From NCBI GenBank assembly GCA_003243425.1, contig QFQP01000017.1, positions 84,733 through 148,732 of the forward strand: a stretch of 64,000 nucleotides of DNA, read 5' to 3'. Positions 16,372 to 24,875 of the stretch are shown here, in pieces. The notes under the pieces were generated by a model. It was not told the origin of the DNA, ran no database searches, and saw nothing but the letters and a program-made list of their open reading frames with translations. A program made the translations under genes and the position numbers. This DNA comes from Archangium gephyra. GTDB lineage: Bacteria; Myxococcota; Myxococcia; Myxococcales; Myxococcaceae. Within the stretch, counting starts at the first letter, position 1, and each line of letters starts with the position of its first letter.

Positions 16372-17480
16372 CAGCGCGTCAACGTAACGCTGCGCGCGCC
16401 GGCGTTCACGGCTTCGAACACCCTGGCCGCGGGACCGTGGGTGAGCGAGCCGCCGACGACCAGCGCCCCTCGCGGGCCCGGCGACACGCCATTCGCCGAC
16501 GGGTCGAACACCAGCTGGCCCGCTCCACGCGCGCTGATGGCCATCAACGGGCGATTGAAGCCGACGCGGCCCTTGAGCCCATTCGCCAACCGCTCGCGGC
16601 CCGCCGGCGTGCCAGGCAGCACCACGGTCGCGCCCTGGAGCGCGAAGTCGAACAGCGCCGCGTCGACGTGGCTGCCCTCGGCTTCGAAGCGCGCGTCCAC
16701 CGTGCGGCGGAACCTCTCGTCGTCCATCCAGCTCGGGCGCATGAGCGGCGAGCGCATCAGCGGGTCGACGTTCCACAGCGCTTCCAGGAAGCCGGCGGCG
16801 CTCCAGGTCTCGACGCGGTCCAGCTCGCGCGCGTCGATGCCCACCAGGCGCCGCACCTCGATGTCGCCGTGCGGCGTGGGCACGCGGCCCAACACCGGGT
16901 CGACGGTGGCCAGCATGCCCACCAACGAGCTGTCGGGCATCATCGCGTGGTGCGCGGGCTGAAACGGAAGGCGCGTCATCGGCACGCCGCGAAACGGCAC
17001 GCAGTCGTTCACGCGAATGTCGGCGCCCTGCGTGAGCACGTAACGGCACTGGTGCCGCAAGAACGCATCGGCCCACGGTGAGAGCGGCACGCCGTGCGGC
17101 ACCGCGAGCGAGTATTCGTGCCGCAGCCCCTCGCGAAACGCCTCGGGCGAGAGCACGTGGCTGAAGCCGTAGGTCACCAGCAGCGTGTACGGCTGCGGTC
17201 CCGGCACTTCGACCATGCCCACGCTCTACACCGGCGGGCCGCCGTTCTCGAAGCTCAAGAGCCGCGAGGGGTCCATGGCGTGCATCACCTGCGCGCCCTG
17301 CCCGACGCCTTCCAGCGCGTCGTCGAGCGCGGTCACCACGTCATCGCGCACGGGCCGCGGCTCGCCGCGCAAGGTGACTTCAGCGCGCACGGTGCGTGAA
17401 CCGTCGGCGTGGTCCTGCACCGAGGACTTCACGGCGTCAGTCGGAGGCGACTTCTTGAACAGGTTTCCCAGAAAGCCCAT
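16371..17480 (-). pseudogene. SUFU (suppressor of fused) domain gene interrupted by an in-frame amber codon
   Basis: Two open stretches in the same frame (17480-17226 and 17225-16371) are separated only by a TAG at 17226-17228. Read through it, the product is about 368 residues: an N-terminal region ending ENGGPPV, then SVGMVEVP and VTYGFSHVLSPEAFREGLRHEY, the signature of SUFU domains (PF05076). In homologues the GG-P segment and the VTYGFS strand belong to one domain, so the stop lies inside it. TAC to TAG (Tyr) is the simplest origin. The rest is intact, which implies a recent mutation, a sequence error or amber readthrough. Bacterial SUFU proteins often act as toxin-immunity proteins. The DUF2384 gene is coupled downstream. 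Confidence 0.82.
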
Positions 17481-17515
17481 GCCGACGTCACCCGGCCAGC
17501 CAGCCCCCTGCGCAG

Positions 17516-17548
17516 AAACGAAAACGGCCCCCGGTAAATCCGAGGGCC
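17516..17548 (-). terminator. Rho-independent terminator after the minus-strand desaturase
   Basis: On the minus strand an 8-bp stem GGCCCTCG/CGGGGGCC (one G-U pair) with a 7-base loop is followed by GTTTTCGTTT. It sits about 27 bp beyond the desaturase stop codon and fits an intrinsic terminator. Confidence 0.75.
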
Positions 17549-17574
17549 GCCCGTGAACGACGTTCAGCTGTGAA

Positions 17575-18411
17575 TCACGCCGTCTCGGTGTCGCAGGTCG
17601 GCGTCGGCACCGGGGCCTGCACCGGCTGCATCTCCTGCAGCGCCTTGTACGGGTTGAAGATGCCGGGACGATCGTGGTGCAGCGCGTGCGCGTAGATGCC
17701 CGCGAACAGCTTGTTGCCCAGGTCGTAGTACCAGCCGGTCAGGTTCGTCGGGCGCATGTCTTCTTCCGACTGCGCGCGCTCGCCGTTGTGCGTCGACCAG
17801 TTGAAGTGAATGACGAACAGGCCCGCGAGCAGGTTCGCGGGCGCGAACACCAGCAGGGTGAACGCCGGCCCCAGCAGCCACAGCCAGGTGGCGACGAGCA
17901 CGAGGTTGGTGCCGTAGCTCATCCACGCGCGGCGACGCTCCCTGGCGTGGTTGGCGGGCGTGTCACCCCACGTGTCGTAGTACTGCTGAAAGAGCTGCTT
18001 CTCGACGTTGATGACGGTGTGGAAGACCGTCTTCCAGAACGACGGGAAGTTGGGGTGCGGGTCCTTCACGCGGTCATCGGAGTACTTGTGATGACGCATG
18101 TGAATGATGTCCCAGCTGGCGAAGCGGACCACCACGATGATGCCGAGCAGCTCGCCGACGATGCGGTTGATGCTCCTGGGCAGGTTGCCGTGCGTGCAGT
18201 TGTGGATCAGCAGGTGCGCCCAGATGAAGCAGAACAGCAGCACCGGGAAGGCGGCAGCGAACCACCACTGCGGTCCACCGATGAGCGGCTTGAAACCCGT
18301 GGCGGCAAAGATGGCCAGGATCGTCGCGCAGACCACGAACCAGAACCCGTCGTACAGGAGGTAGAAGTTCGGGTTCTTTCGGAACTGCGCGATGGGATGC
18401 GAGGTCAGCAA
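17575..18411 (-). CDS. Membrane fatty acid desaturase (Fe, three His boxes), gene 1
   Basis: A 278-residue integral-membrane di-iron desaturase. The three histidine boxes are HNCTH (70-74), HMRHH (104-108) and HALHH (about 244), set among four hydrophobic segments. The position selectivity and acyl carrier cannot be read from sequence. The C-terminus has a Pro/Thr-rich tail ending CDTETA. It is transcribed away from a second desaturase gene across a 113-bp shared intergenic region, so joint control in response to membrane fluidity is plausible. A terminator follows the gene. Confidence 0.87.
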   Translation of the reverse strand: MLTSHPIAQFRKNPNFYLLYDGFWFVVCATILAIFAATGFKPLIGGPQWWFAAAFPVLLFCFIWAHLLIHNCTHGNLPRSINRIVGELLGIIVVVRFASWDIIHMRHHKYSDDRVKDPHPNFPSFWKTVFHTVINVEKQLFQQYYDTWGDTPANHARERRRAWMSYGTNLVLVATWLWLLGPAFTLLVFAPANLLAGLFVIHFNWSTHNGERAQSEEDMRPTNLTGWYYDLGNKLFAGIYAHALHHDRPGIFNPYKALQEMQPVQAPVPTPTCDTETA

Positions 18412-18524
18412 GGGGTCCCCTCCAAAGAGTTAGGGCGCGACTTGTAGACGGAACTTCTGCCCCAAGTCCATGGACCCCCTGACGGGCGTGTCGCAACCTT
18501 TTTGGTGTAGAGACCTCGCCGCTC

Positions 18525-19412
18525 ATGAAACTCAAACGCGCGGATGACTGGCGGCAGTTGTTCATCGTCGGGGTCTACCTGGCGCTGCTGGCGGCGATGT
18601 TCTTCGTGCCTGCGTGCCGGAACGTCTTCTTCCTCATCGCGGCGTGCCAGTTCAGCTTCTTCGTGCAGACCGTCACCCACAACGTGCTGCACAGCACGCT
18701 GTTCGAGAGCCAGTGGGCCAACAAGGGCTTCCGCTTCATCTTGAGCTTCTGCGGCCTGTTCCCGGTCTCGTCGGTGATCCCCTCGCACAACATGGTGCAC
18801 CACCACTTCGACGACGACGGCCAGCCTGACTGGGCCGCGCCGCACCACGCGCGCTTCAAGTGGAACCTGCTCAACCTGCTGCACTTCCCCAACATCATCG
18901 GGCCCATCACGTTTGCCGGCATTCAGCGTTGGTCGCAGGTGAAGGGCCGCGCCGAGTACCGCAAGCAGTCGACGCTCGAGAGCGTGTTCGCGTTCGGGCT
19001 CACCGGCGTGCTGCTCCTGTGGGACTTCTGGCCCGCGCTGTTCTTCGTCGTCGTGCCGCAGCTGTGGGGCGCGCGCTGGTTCCTGCGCGTGAACATCATT
19101 CAGCACGACGGCTGCGACATCGAGAGTGAGTACGACCACTCGCGCAACTTCGGCAGCGCCTTCACCAACTGGTTCTCGGTCAACGCCGGCTACCACACGG
19201 CGCACCACAACAACCCCGGCCTCCACTGGACGGAGCTCGCCGAGAACCACAAGACGAAGGTCGCGCCGAACATGAAGCCCGAGCTGATGGAGCCGAGCCT
19301 CGTGGGCTACCTCGCGAAGACCTACGTGTTCCGCTTCACCCGCCCGCAGCAGTGGGCCGCGACCCCGCAGCCCGCCGTGGAAGCGCCAGCCAAAGCGGAA
19401 GTGGCGAGCTGA
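18525..19412 (+). CDS. Membrane fatty acid desaturase, gene 2
   Basis: A 295-residue desaturase with His boxes HNVLH (52-56), HNMVHHH (88-94) and HTAHH (about 225), and hydrophobic helices at about 12-35, 65-85, 155-175 and 180-195. It differs clearly in sequence from gene 1, so the pair is not a recent duplication. The stop overlaps the next start (TGATG), coupling it to a membrane protein. The Pro/Ala-rich end after the last His box is probably a disordered tail. Confidence 0.87.
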   Translation: MKLKRADDWRQLFIVGVYLALLAAMFFVPACRNVFFLIAACQFSFFVQTVTHNVLHSTLFESQWANKGFRFILSFCGLFPVSSVIPSHNMVHHHFDDDGQPDWAAPHHARFKWNLLNLLHFPNIIGPITFAGIQRWSQVKGRAEYRKQSTLESVFAFGLTGVLLLWDFWPALFFVVVPQLWGARWFLRVNIIQHDGCDIESEYDHSRNFGSAFTNWFSVNAGYHTAHHNNPGLHWTELAENHKTKVAPNMKPELMEPSLVGYLAKTYVFRFTRPQQWAATPQPAVEAPAKAEVAS

Positions 19413-20215
19413 TGTTGACCAACGAGCTCATGGGTTCGGCGCTGCTGGGCATCGCCTGGGTGACCGCGCTGATGGTCATGCTCGATGCCTTCATCGACGT
19501 GCGCGCCATGTGGAAGCGCCTGTCGGCGTGGAACACCTCGCTGCTGCAGGGTGTGGTGAAGGCCCCGGAGCTGGCGACGCACGAGGTCGAACAGCGCATC
19601 AAGCAGCTCGACAGCCAGACGCCCGGGCTCCTGTTCTTCGACCGCAAGCACGTCAGCCACGTGACCGGCGGCGCGGTGGAGGTCGGCGGCCAGACCCTCG
19701 AGGTCATCGGGCTCGAGGGCGCCGAGTTCTGGCCCGCGCACGACGCCCAGCAGGCCGCAGCCGCGTGTGATTCCACCGCCACCTTCGATGCACTGCAGAA
19801 GGCCGCGCAGGGCCCCGGAGGTGGGCTCCGCACCGTGCGCACCGTGCTGCGCGCGGGCCAGCCGGTGTGGCTCGAAGGAAAGCAGAACGGCGCGTCGTTC
19901 GAGGCCTCGCTGGTCAGCGGCGCCGACCCGCGGGTGTGGGCGCGCAGCCGGCTGCTGATGAGCCTCGGCGTCATGCTCCTGAGCATCGCGTGGGTGGCCG
20001 CCGGCACCGTGCTCGCGCTGTGGCCGCCGGTGTTCGGGCTGGTGAGCATCGTCGGCGCGGTCGTGCTGCTCGCGCACTTCCTGTTGATGACGCCGCTGGC
20101 GATGGGCGTGCGCGAGAAGGTGCGTTCGCCCGCCATCGCCTACGTCCGTGGCAGCTGGAAACGTGACGCCGTGGAAACTGCCGTCGCCAGCGCCACGCCC
20201 GTCAACGGGCAGTGA
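19412..20215 (+). CDS. Membrane protein with soluble middle domain, coupled to desaturase
   Basis: A 267-residue protein from the ATG that overlaps the desaturase stop. One hydrophobic segment is at the N-terminus (about 6-26) and two lie near the C-terminus (about 188-235), flanking a soluble region of about 150 residues. The arrangement and the segment VRTVLRAGQPVWLEGK faintly recall GIDE/MULAN-type membrane domains, but I cannot claim homology. The overlap with the desaturase start/stop suggests it modulates or assembles with that enzyme, or shares its stress response. Confidence 0.68.
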   Translation: MLTNELMGSALLGIAWVTALMVMLDAFIDVRAMWKRLSAWNTSLLQGVVKAPELATHEVEQRIKQLDSQTPGLLFFDRKHVSHVTGGAVEVGGQTLEVIGLEGAEFWPAHDAQQAAAACDSTATFDALQKAAQGPGGGLRTVRTVLRAGQPVWLEGKQNGASFEASLVSGADPRVWARSRLLMSLGVMLLSIAWVAAGTVLALWPPVFGLVSIVGAVVLLAHFLLMTPLAMGVREKVRSPAIAYVRGSWKRDAVETAVASATPVNGQ

Positions 20216-20233
20216 CGTCGTTAGTTCAGCCTC

Positions 20234-20602
20234 ATGGCTGACTACGACCCGCAGATTCTCCAGAAGTTCGCCGACCGTCTGTATTCCCGCGCGGCAGGGC
20301 TCACGTTGCTCTTCGGTGCGTTCGGCGCGGGCCTTGGAGGCGTGCTGGGCTTCGGCTTCGCGAAGTACATCGAGTACCCGGCCTTCTTTCCCATCGCCGC
20401 GGTGGCTGGCGCGGCCATCGGCGCGTTGCACGGCTACGAGAAGGCGTTTCAATTGAGGCTCGAAGCGCAGCGGACGTTGTGCGTGCTCCAGACCGAAATG
20501 AACACGCGGCGCCCTGCACCGGTGCCGGCGATTCCCGTTCCGGCGCCAGACGCGGTGCCCGAGCCGGCGGCCGAAACGGCGCCCACCGCGCCGGCGGTCT
20601 GA
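20234..20602 (+). CDS. Small two-helix membrane protein, unknown function
   Basis: A 122-residue protein. Two adjacent hydrophobic helices (about 20-42 and 48-68), rich in Gly, form a hairpin, followed by a charged helix and a Pro/Ala-rich C-terminus. No recognisable family. It lies 18 bp after the previous gene on the same strand and probably belongs to that operon. Confidence 0.62.
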   Translation: MADYDPQILQKFADRLYSRAAGLTLLFGAFGAGLGGVLGFGFAKYIEYPAFFPIAAVAGAAIGALHGYEKAFQLRLEAQRTLCVLQTEMNTRRPAPVPAIPVPAPDAVPEPAAETAPTAPAV

Positions 20603-20631
20603 AGCAGACTCGCGTGGGGGAAACTCGAACG

Positions 20632-21651
20632 ATGAAACGAATCGTCATCGCGCTGACGTGGGGTCTGGCCGCGTGTGGTGGGGAACCGGTCGAGAAGTAC
20701 TGCGAGCAGCTCGCCGCGGCCGAGTGCGGCCCCGCGAAGGCCTGCGGTGTCGCGGCCAGCGACGCGTCGTGCGACGACATCACCAACAACTCGCGCGCCG
20801 ATTCACCGGTGTGCGGAGCCCCGCTGCTGGAGGCCGTGAAGAAGGGCACCGTTCGCTACGACGGCAACGAGGCGAAGAAGTGTGTCGACGCCCTCACCAC
20901 GCAGTGCCGGCCGGTGGGCGTGTGCGACAAGGTTTTCACCGGCACCGTCGCGGTGGGCGGCGCGTGCACGGTCTCGCAGGAATGTGAGAGCACCGCGTGG
21001 TGCGACCGTTCGTCGACCTGCCCCGGCGCGTGCACCACGAAGCTGGGCGCGGGGGCGAAGGTGCCCAACGTCGAAGCGTGCAGCACCAACCGCGTGCTGC
21101 TCGCGAGCTCTGGGGACATCACCTGCCTTGCGAACCCGCGGGAGGGCGACGCGTGCGCGGCGACGCCAGACTGTTCGAGTGGCCTGTCGTGTCGTGACGG
21201 GCGTTGTGCGCGGGGTCCGAAGGGTGGCGAGCCCTGCGACGGCGCGACGTGTGCCATCGGCTTCAGGTGCACGGCGGGCACGTGCCTGGCGTGGGCGAAG
21301 CGCGGTGAAGCGTGCGCCAACGAATCGTCGACGGCGGGGGCGCCGTGTCAGGCCGGGCTCGCGTGCCGCGACGACGTGTGTGGAGACGCGCTGCGAGAAG
21401 GCGAGTCGTGTGACGGAAATTCGACCCGCTGCGGCGCCGGGCTCCAGTGCAAGTCGTCGACGTGCACGCGTCGGGGTGAAGCAGGCGCGTCGTGCCGTTC
21501 GTTGTTCGATTGCGACGAGGGTCTGTGGTGCGACGGCGCGAACTGCTTCGCAAAGCAGGGCGTCGGGGGCCCGTGCATGGCGAATGGCGCGTGCGAACTC
21601 GGCCTCACGTGCACCGATGGAACGTGCGGCGTGCCGGTCTGCGCGCCGTAG
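20632..21651 (+). CDS. Cys-rich lipoprotein of myxobacterial type
   Basis: A 339-residue lipoprotein (lipobox GLAAC, Cys15). After an N-terminal region with scattered Cys, the C-terminal two-thirds consists of imperfect repeats of the form G-x-x-C-x-x-(G/D)-x-x-C-x-x-G-L-x-C-x-x-x-x-C. These resemble the EGF-like/Dickkopf Cys modules frequent in secreted myxobacterial proteins. Probably surface-exposed; a ligand is unknown. This is the only gene in the window that I see ending naturally in TAG. It starts at an ATG 29 bp after the previous gene. Confidence 0.75.
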   Translation: MKRIVIALTWGLAACGGEPVEKYCEQLAAAECGPAKACGVAASDASCDDITNNSRADSPVCGAPLLEAVKKGTVRYDGNEAKKCVDALTTQCRPVGVCDKVFTGTVAVGGACTVSQECESTAWCDRSSTCPGACTTKLGAGAKVPNVEACSTNRVLLASSGDITCLANPREGDACAATPDCSSGLSCRDGRCARGPKGGEPCDGATCAIGFRCTAGTCLAWAKRGEACANESSTAGAPCQAGLACRDDVCGDALREGESCDGNSTRCGAGLQCKSSTCTRRGEAGASCRSLFDCDEGLWCDGANCFAKQGVGGPCMANGACELGLTCTDGTCGVPVCAP

Positions 21652-21867
21652 TCGGAGCACGACGCCCGCGCCGGAGTTGAGCCGCGCGTCAGCTCGACGT
21701 GTGCCCGTTCCGGCGACGGACGACCGGTGCCCGGGCGCAGAAGTTGGAAGCGAAACGTGGGCTGCTCACCGTGTTCGTCGGAGCGCCGGAGACGACGACT
21801 GCGGCTTCGATGCGAGGGCGTGGCGCCACCGACGGCGCCGGTTGAGCTGCGCACGACGACTGCAGAA

Positions 21868-22641
21868 TCAGAACAGGAAGCCTGCGCCGACGTAGAGGCC
21901 GACGTTGTTCAGAATCGCGGAGCTCGACTGCTCCAGCAGATTGCGCGCGATGATCCCGTCAGTGACCGTCTCGAAGCCGCCGCAGGCGGGAATCGGCTCG
22001 CCGCGCAGGTCAGGAATCTGCTCAGCGCTGCAGCCATTGATGGTCTTCATCTGCCCGCTGTAGATGACGTCGCGCACGTCGATGCGCGCGGTGAAGTGCT
22101 GGCCGACCTGCACGCGGAACCCCGCCGACAGGTTGCCCATGAATCGCACCCCAGTGTCTCCATAGGTCGCCGGCGTCATCGTCGCGGGCTTCAGTTGATG
22201 CCGCGTGCCGCCCGCGCCCGCCGCGCCGCCGATGGTGAGGCCCGCGTGCACCAGCGTGTCGTCGAAGATGGCGAACTTGAGCGTGAGCGGCTCGACCTCG
22301 ACGCCGGCGAACACGCCCCACGTCCACAACAGCGATTGCGCGGCCTGCGCTTCGACGCGGAACTTCTCGACGAGCTCCCCGTTGAACGCAGACTCGGCGT
22401 TGTACCAATTGCCGCCACCGAGCAGCTGCACACCGAAGCGCTCACGCAGGTGGTACGTGACCGCACCGAACGTACCCACGTGCTGCGTGTACTGACCGTT
22501 GACCTGCGCGGCTGCCGGAAAGAGTGAGACCTCGAAGCGGCCTTCTTTCGAGACTCGTTCTTCGACGACGTGCGCGTTCACGTTCGCCGCCTGCGCCATC
22601 GCCACGCCACTCATCGCCATCACCAACAGGGTCGTCTTCAT
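21868..22641 (-). CDS. Outer-membrane beta-barrel protein (myxobacterial OMP type)
   Basis: A 257-residue exported protein with a signal peptide ending AMAQA. Alternating hydrophobic/hydrophilic strands run through the body: RFEVSLFPA, QYTQHVGTFGAVTYHL, RFGVQLLGGGNWYN and AGFRVQVGQHFTARIDVRD. The C-terminus VGLYVGAGFLF ends in Phe, as Bam-assembled barrels do. It resembles the outer-membrane beta-barrel domain family (TIGR04565) seen next to gliding and trafficking genes in myxobacteria, but no such genes are nearby. It converges on the Cys-rich lipoprotein gene with 216 bp between; I saw no confident feature in that gap. Confidence 0.75.
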   Translation of the reverse strand: MKTTLLVMAMSGVAMAQAANVNAHVVEERVSKEGRFEVSLFPAAAQVNGQYTQHVGTFGAVTYHLRERFGVQLLGGGNWYNAESAFNGELVEKFRVEAQAAQSLLWTWGVFAGVEVEPLTLKFAIFDDTLVHAGLTIGGAAGAGGTRHQLKPATMTPATYGDTGVRFMGNLSAGFRVQVGQHFTARIDVRDVIYSGQMKTINGCSAEQIPDLRGEPIPACGGFETVTDGIIARNLLEQSSSAILNNVGLYVGAGFLF

Positions 22642-22742
22642 GGGTCGTGAATCGTCTTCAGGATCGACTCATCGCGTCAAGATGGGGTGGTCACAAAGCG
22701 CGGTGCCTGTCCTGGGTTCCCGGCCGCGCGCCGAATTCAGAG

Positions 22743-23249
22743 GTGGAGCTCGACCGCTGCAACGACTGTGGCGGCGTGTGGTTCGACGCGGGCGAGTTGT
22801 TCGAGGCCTCAGGCTGGAAGGTCGTGGCCGGGCAGCGAGAGACGGATCGCGCGTGCCCCGAGTGCGGAATTCCACTGGTCGATGGGGAGCTGCGCGGCGG
22901 CGTCGAAGTCGAGACCTGCGTCGAGTGCGCGGGGACGTTTCTCGAAGCGCGCGACCTCGACGCCATCGTGAAGAAGGAAGCGCCCAGGGCGAAGGCGCCG
23001 GGCGGGACCGGCTTCGTGTGCGACGGCTGCCATCAGCGCAGGCCGTTTTCGGAAGCGCAGGCCACGCTCACCGGGCTCGAGTGTCAGGCGTGCGTGTTGG
23101 ACCGCGCGACGCCACCAGCACCGCCCGAGAAGACCAGAGGGCCGAACATGTCACGCGGGCTTCGTGGCGTTGAGCGTCCTGGCGCCGTGCTCGCGAGGAC
23201 CCGCGAGCTAAAAAAACCGCGTGCAGCACTGTCAATGAGACGGCCGTAA
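22743..23249 (+). CDS. zf-TFIIB-type zinc-binding protein, 5' end possibly frameshifted
   Basis: The frame shows two TFIIB-type zinc modules: VELDRCNDCGGVWFDAGEL, then CPECG...GVEVETCVECAGTFLEA, and a final FVCDGC...CQAC pair. The family normally begins with C-x2-C about a dozen residues before the first VELDRC. In this frame there is no ATG/GTG/TTG start upstream and only one Cys. The neighbouring frame offers a GTG at 22687 with ACPGF. A one-base deletion between about 22690 and 22740 would join them. I give the first in-frame GTG as a formal start. Probable role: zinc-binding regulator or adapter of unknown target. Confidence 0.55.
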   Translation: MELDRCNDCGGVWFDAGELFEASGWKVVAGQRETDRACPECGIPLVDGELRGGVEVETCVECAGTFLEARDLDAIVKKEAPRAKAPGGTGFVCDGCHQRRPFSEAQATLTGLECQACVLDRATPPAPPEKTRGPNMSRGLRGVERPGAVLARTRELKKPRAALSMRRP

Positions 23250-23265
23250 ACTACCGTCTCAATGA
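23232..23265. terminator. Hairpin between convergent genes
   Basis: An 8-bp perfect inverted repeat TGAGACGG/CCGTCTCA with a 10-base loop, extending to 12 bp with one mismatch. It covers the stop codon of the zinc protein and lies 11 bp before the end of the convergent gene. No T-tract is present, so termination is likely rather than certain. Confidence 0.5.
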
Positions 23266-23275
23266 CGATGCAGCA

Positions 23276-24784
23276 TCAGCTGCGCGGCTGCGCCCAGCGA
23301 CCCACGGCGATCGTGCCGCCCGCCTTCATCTCCATCAGCAGCGTACGCGCCGAGTAGCGGCCGGCGACCAGCCACGACGGCTCCGAGCTCCAGGTCACGC
23401 GTGAGTCCTTCACGCGGCCGGTCGCGTCGAGGTCGACGGTCACTTCTTCGGTGTAGTTGTTCACTTCAGCGAGGTGATTGGGGGCCGTCGCGCCGCTCGC
23501 GTCCTTCATGTCGTCGTAGCTGCCGGTGGCGAGCACGAGCCGCGACACCTTGCCGTCGGCGTCACGCTCGACCTTGATGACGTTCGCCATGTGGTCCACG
23601 CGGCCATCGCCGGTGTGGTCCATGAAGATGACGTCGCCCGGCGTGAGGTTCTGCACCGGAATTTCCGGCTTCGAGGTGTCGCCGGCGTTGTCGACGGTCG
23701 CCACGTAGGGCGCGGTCACCTTCAGCGCGCGCGAGGCCATGTTCGCATCGACGCCCGCGTAGCGGAGGTTCGCGCCGGCCTGCATCGACGCCTTCGGATC
23801 GAGCCGCTGCAGCACCTGCGCGCTCTCGTAGCCGGGGCGCACCGTGCGCAACGATTCGAAGCGGCTGAAGTAACCGGCGGCGTTGTTCGAGCCCGTCGAC
23901 GCGCTCCACTCCTGCGCCGGCAGATTCGCCGGGCGCGGCAGCTGAATGCCGAGGTCCGCCTTCACCTTCGTGCGGAACTGGTCCATCAGGAACAGCGACA
24001 GCGTCTTGCAGTCGCTCTCGACGCGGTTGGTCTTGAGCTGCTCCCAGTGCGCAGCGACGAACTCGCCGTACTGCTGCTGCACTTCGGGGTGGTTCCAATC
24101 GGCCGGCTTGCTGCGGTCGGCGATGGGCTTGAGCTTCGGCAACGCGACGGCCTGGTCCGCGAGGTACTTGAGCGGGTTGCCGCTCACCTCGGCAGGCGTG
24201 CGCAGCTCGGTGCTCTTCAACTTCGCGTCGAGCGCGTTGAGCGTCGGCAGATCGACCGAGCCGGTCGCAGGCAGACCCGCGGACGTCTGGAAGGCCTTCA
24301 CCGCGCGCTCCGTGCCCGGGCCGAACTTGCCGTCGACGGTGCCGACGGGCACGCCCAGCCGCGCGAGCGCGTACTGCACCGCGAACGTGCGGTCGTCGTT
24401 CATGTTGCGGCTCAGCGGCACCGACTCGGCGCCCTTGAACGTATTCTTGAGCGCGGCGTCCGAGAAGTCGCCGACCGGCGCCGGCTCCGTCACGTCGAAG
24501 ACCGAACGTGAAACGAGCGCCGTGGCCACCGCCCCCGCGCGCGTCTGCGTGCCGTACGCGTCAGCCGCCGCGATGGAGGCCTCGTCACCGTTGCGGTCGT
24601 ACGCGTCGACCACCTTGAAGAGCGCCGCCGTCTCGGCTTCACCGGAGATCTTCCCGTCACGGTTGAGGTCGGCTTTCGCGACGTCGACACCAGCCAGCTT
24701 CGTGTCGGCGGCCGCGTCCGCGACCTTGATGTTCTTGCCCTGCAGCGACTGCTGGAACTCGTTCCGGGTGAGCTTGGAGACCAT
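23276..24784 (-). CDS. Peptidoglycan-binding protein with EF-hand-like N-terminus and amidase-like end
   Basis: This 502-residue protein lacks a classical signal peptide. The N-terminal ~75 residues contain an EF-hand-like loop DLNRDGKISGEAE and a weaker DRNGDEAS. A PG_binding_1 domain follows (about 135-195, LGVPVGTVDGKFGPGTERAV). The C-terminal half has ESDCKTLSLFLMDQ, then GDVIFMDHTGDGRVDHMANV, where a Cys and a His suggest an NlpC/P60- or CHAP-like hydrolase fold. Proteins of this build are common in Myxococcota and presumably act on cell wall. Calcium dependence is inference from the loop. Confidence 0.7.
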   Translation of the reverse strand: MVSKLTRNEFQQSLQGKNIKVADAAADTKLAGVDVAKADLNRDGKISGEAETAALFKVVDAYDRNGDEASIAAADAYGTQTRAGAVATALVSRSVFDVTEPAPVGDFSDAALKNTFKGAESVPLSRNMNDDRTFAVQYALARLGVPVGTVDGKFGPGTERAVKAFQTSAGLPATGSVDLPTLNALDAKLKSTELRTPAEVSGNPLKYLADQAVALPKLKPIADRSKPADWNHPEVQQQYGEFVAAHWEQLKTNRVESDCKTLSLFLMDQFRTKVKADLGIQLPRPANLPAQEWSASTGSNNAAGYFSRFESLRTVRPGYESAQVLQRLDPKASMQAGANLRYAGVDANMASRALKVTAPYVATVDNAGDTSKPEIPVQNLTPGDVIFMDHTGDGRVDHMANVIKVERDADGKVSRLVLATGSYDDMKDASGATAPNHLAEVNNYTEEVTVDLDATGRVKDSRVTWSSEPSWLVAGRYSARTLLMEMKAGGTIAVGRWAQPRS

Positions 24785-24875
24785 GTGGGTGTAACCTCTA
24801 CACGTTGTCGGCCCGAGACCTACACGGGTTGCGTACGAAGTGATGATACCTGCGTTTTCAGCTACTTACAGGTGC

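Noticed and set aside
21652..21867. Readthrough extension of the Cys-rich lipoprotein past its TAG
   Set aside because: The frame stays open beyond the stop, but the downstream sequence has no Cys modules and lies antisense to the outer-membrane protein gene, so the TAG appears to be the true end.
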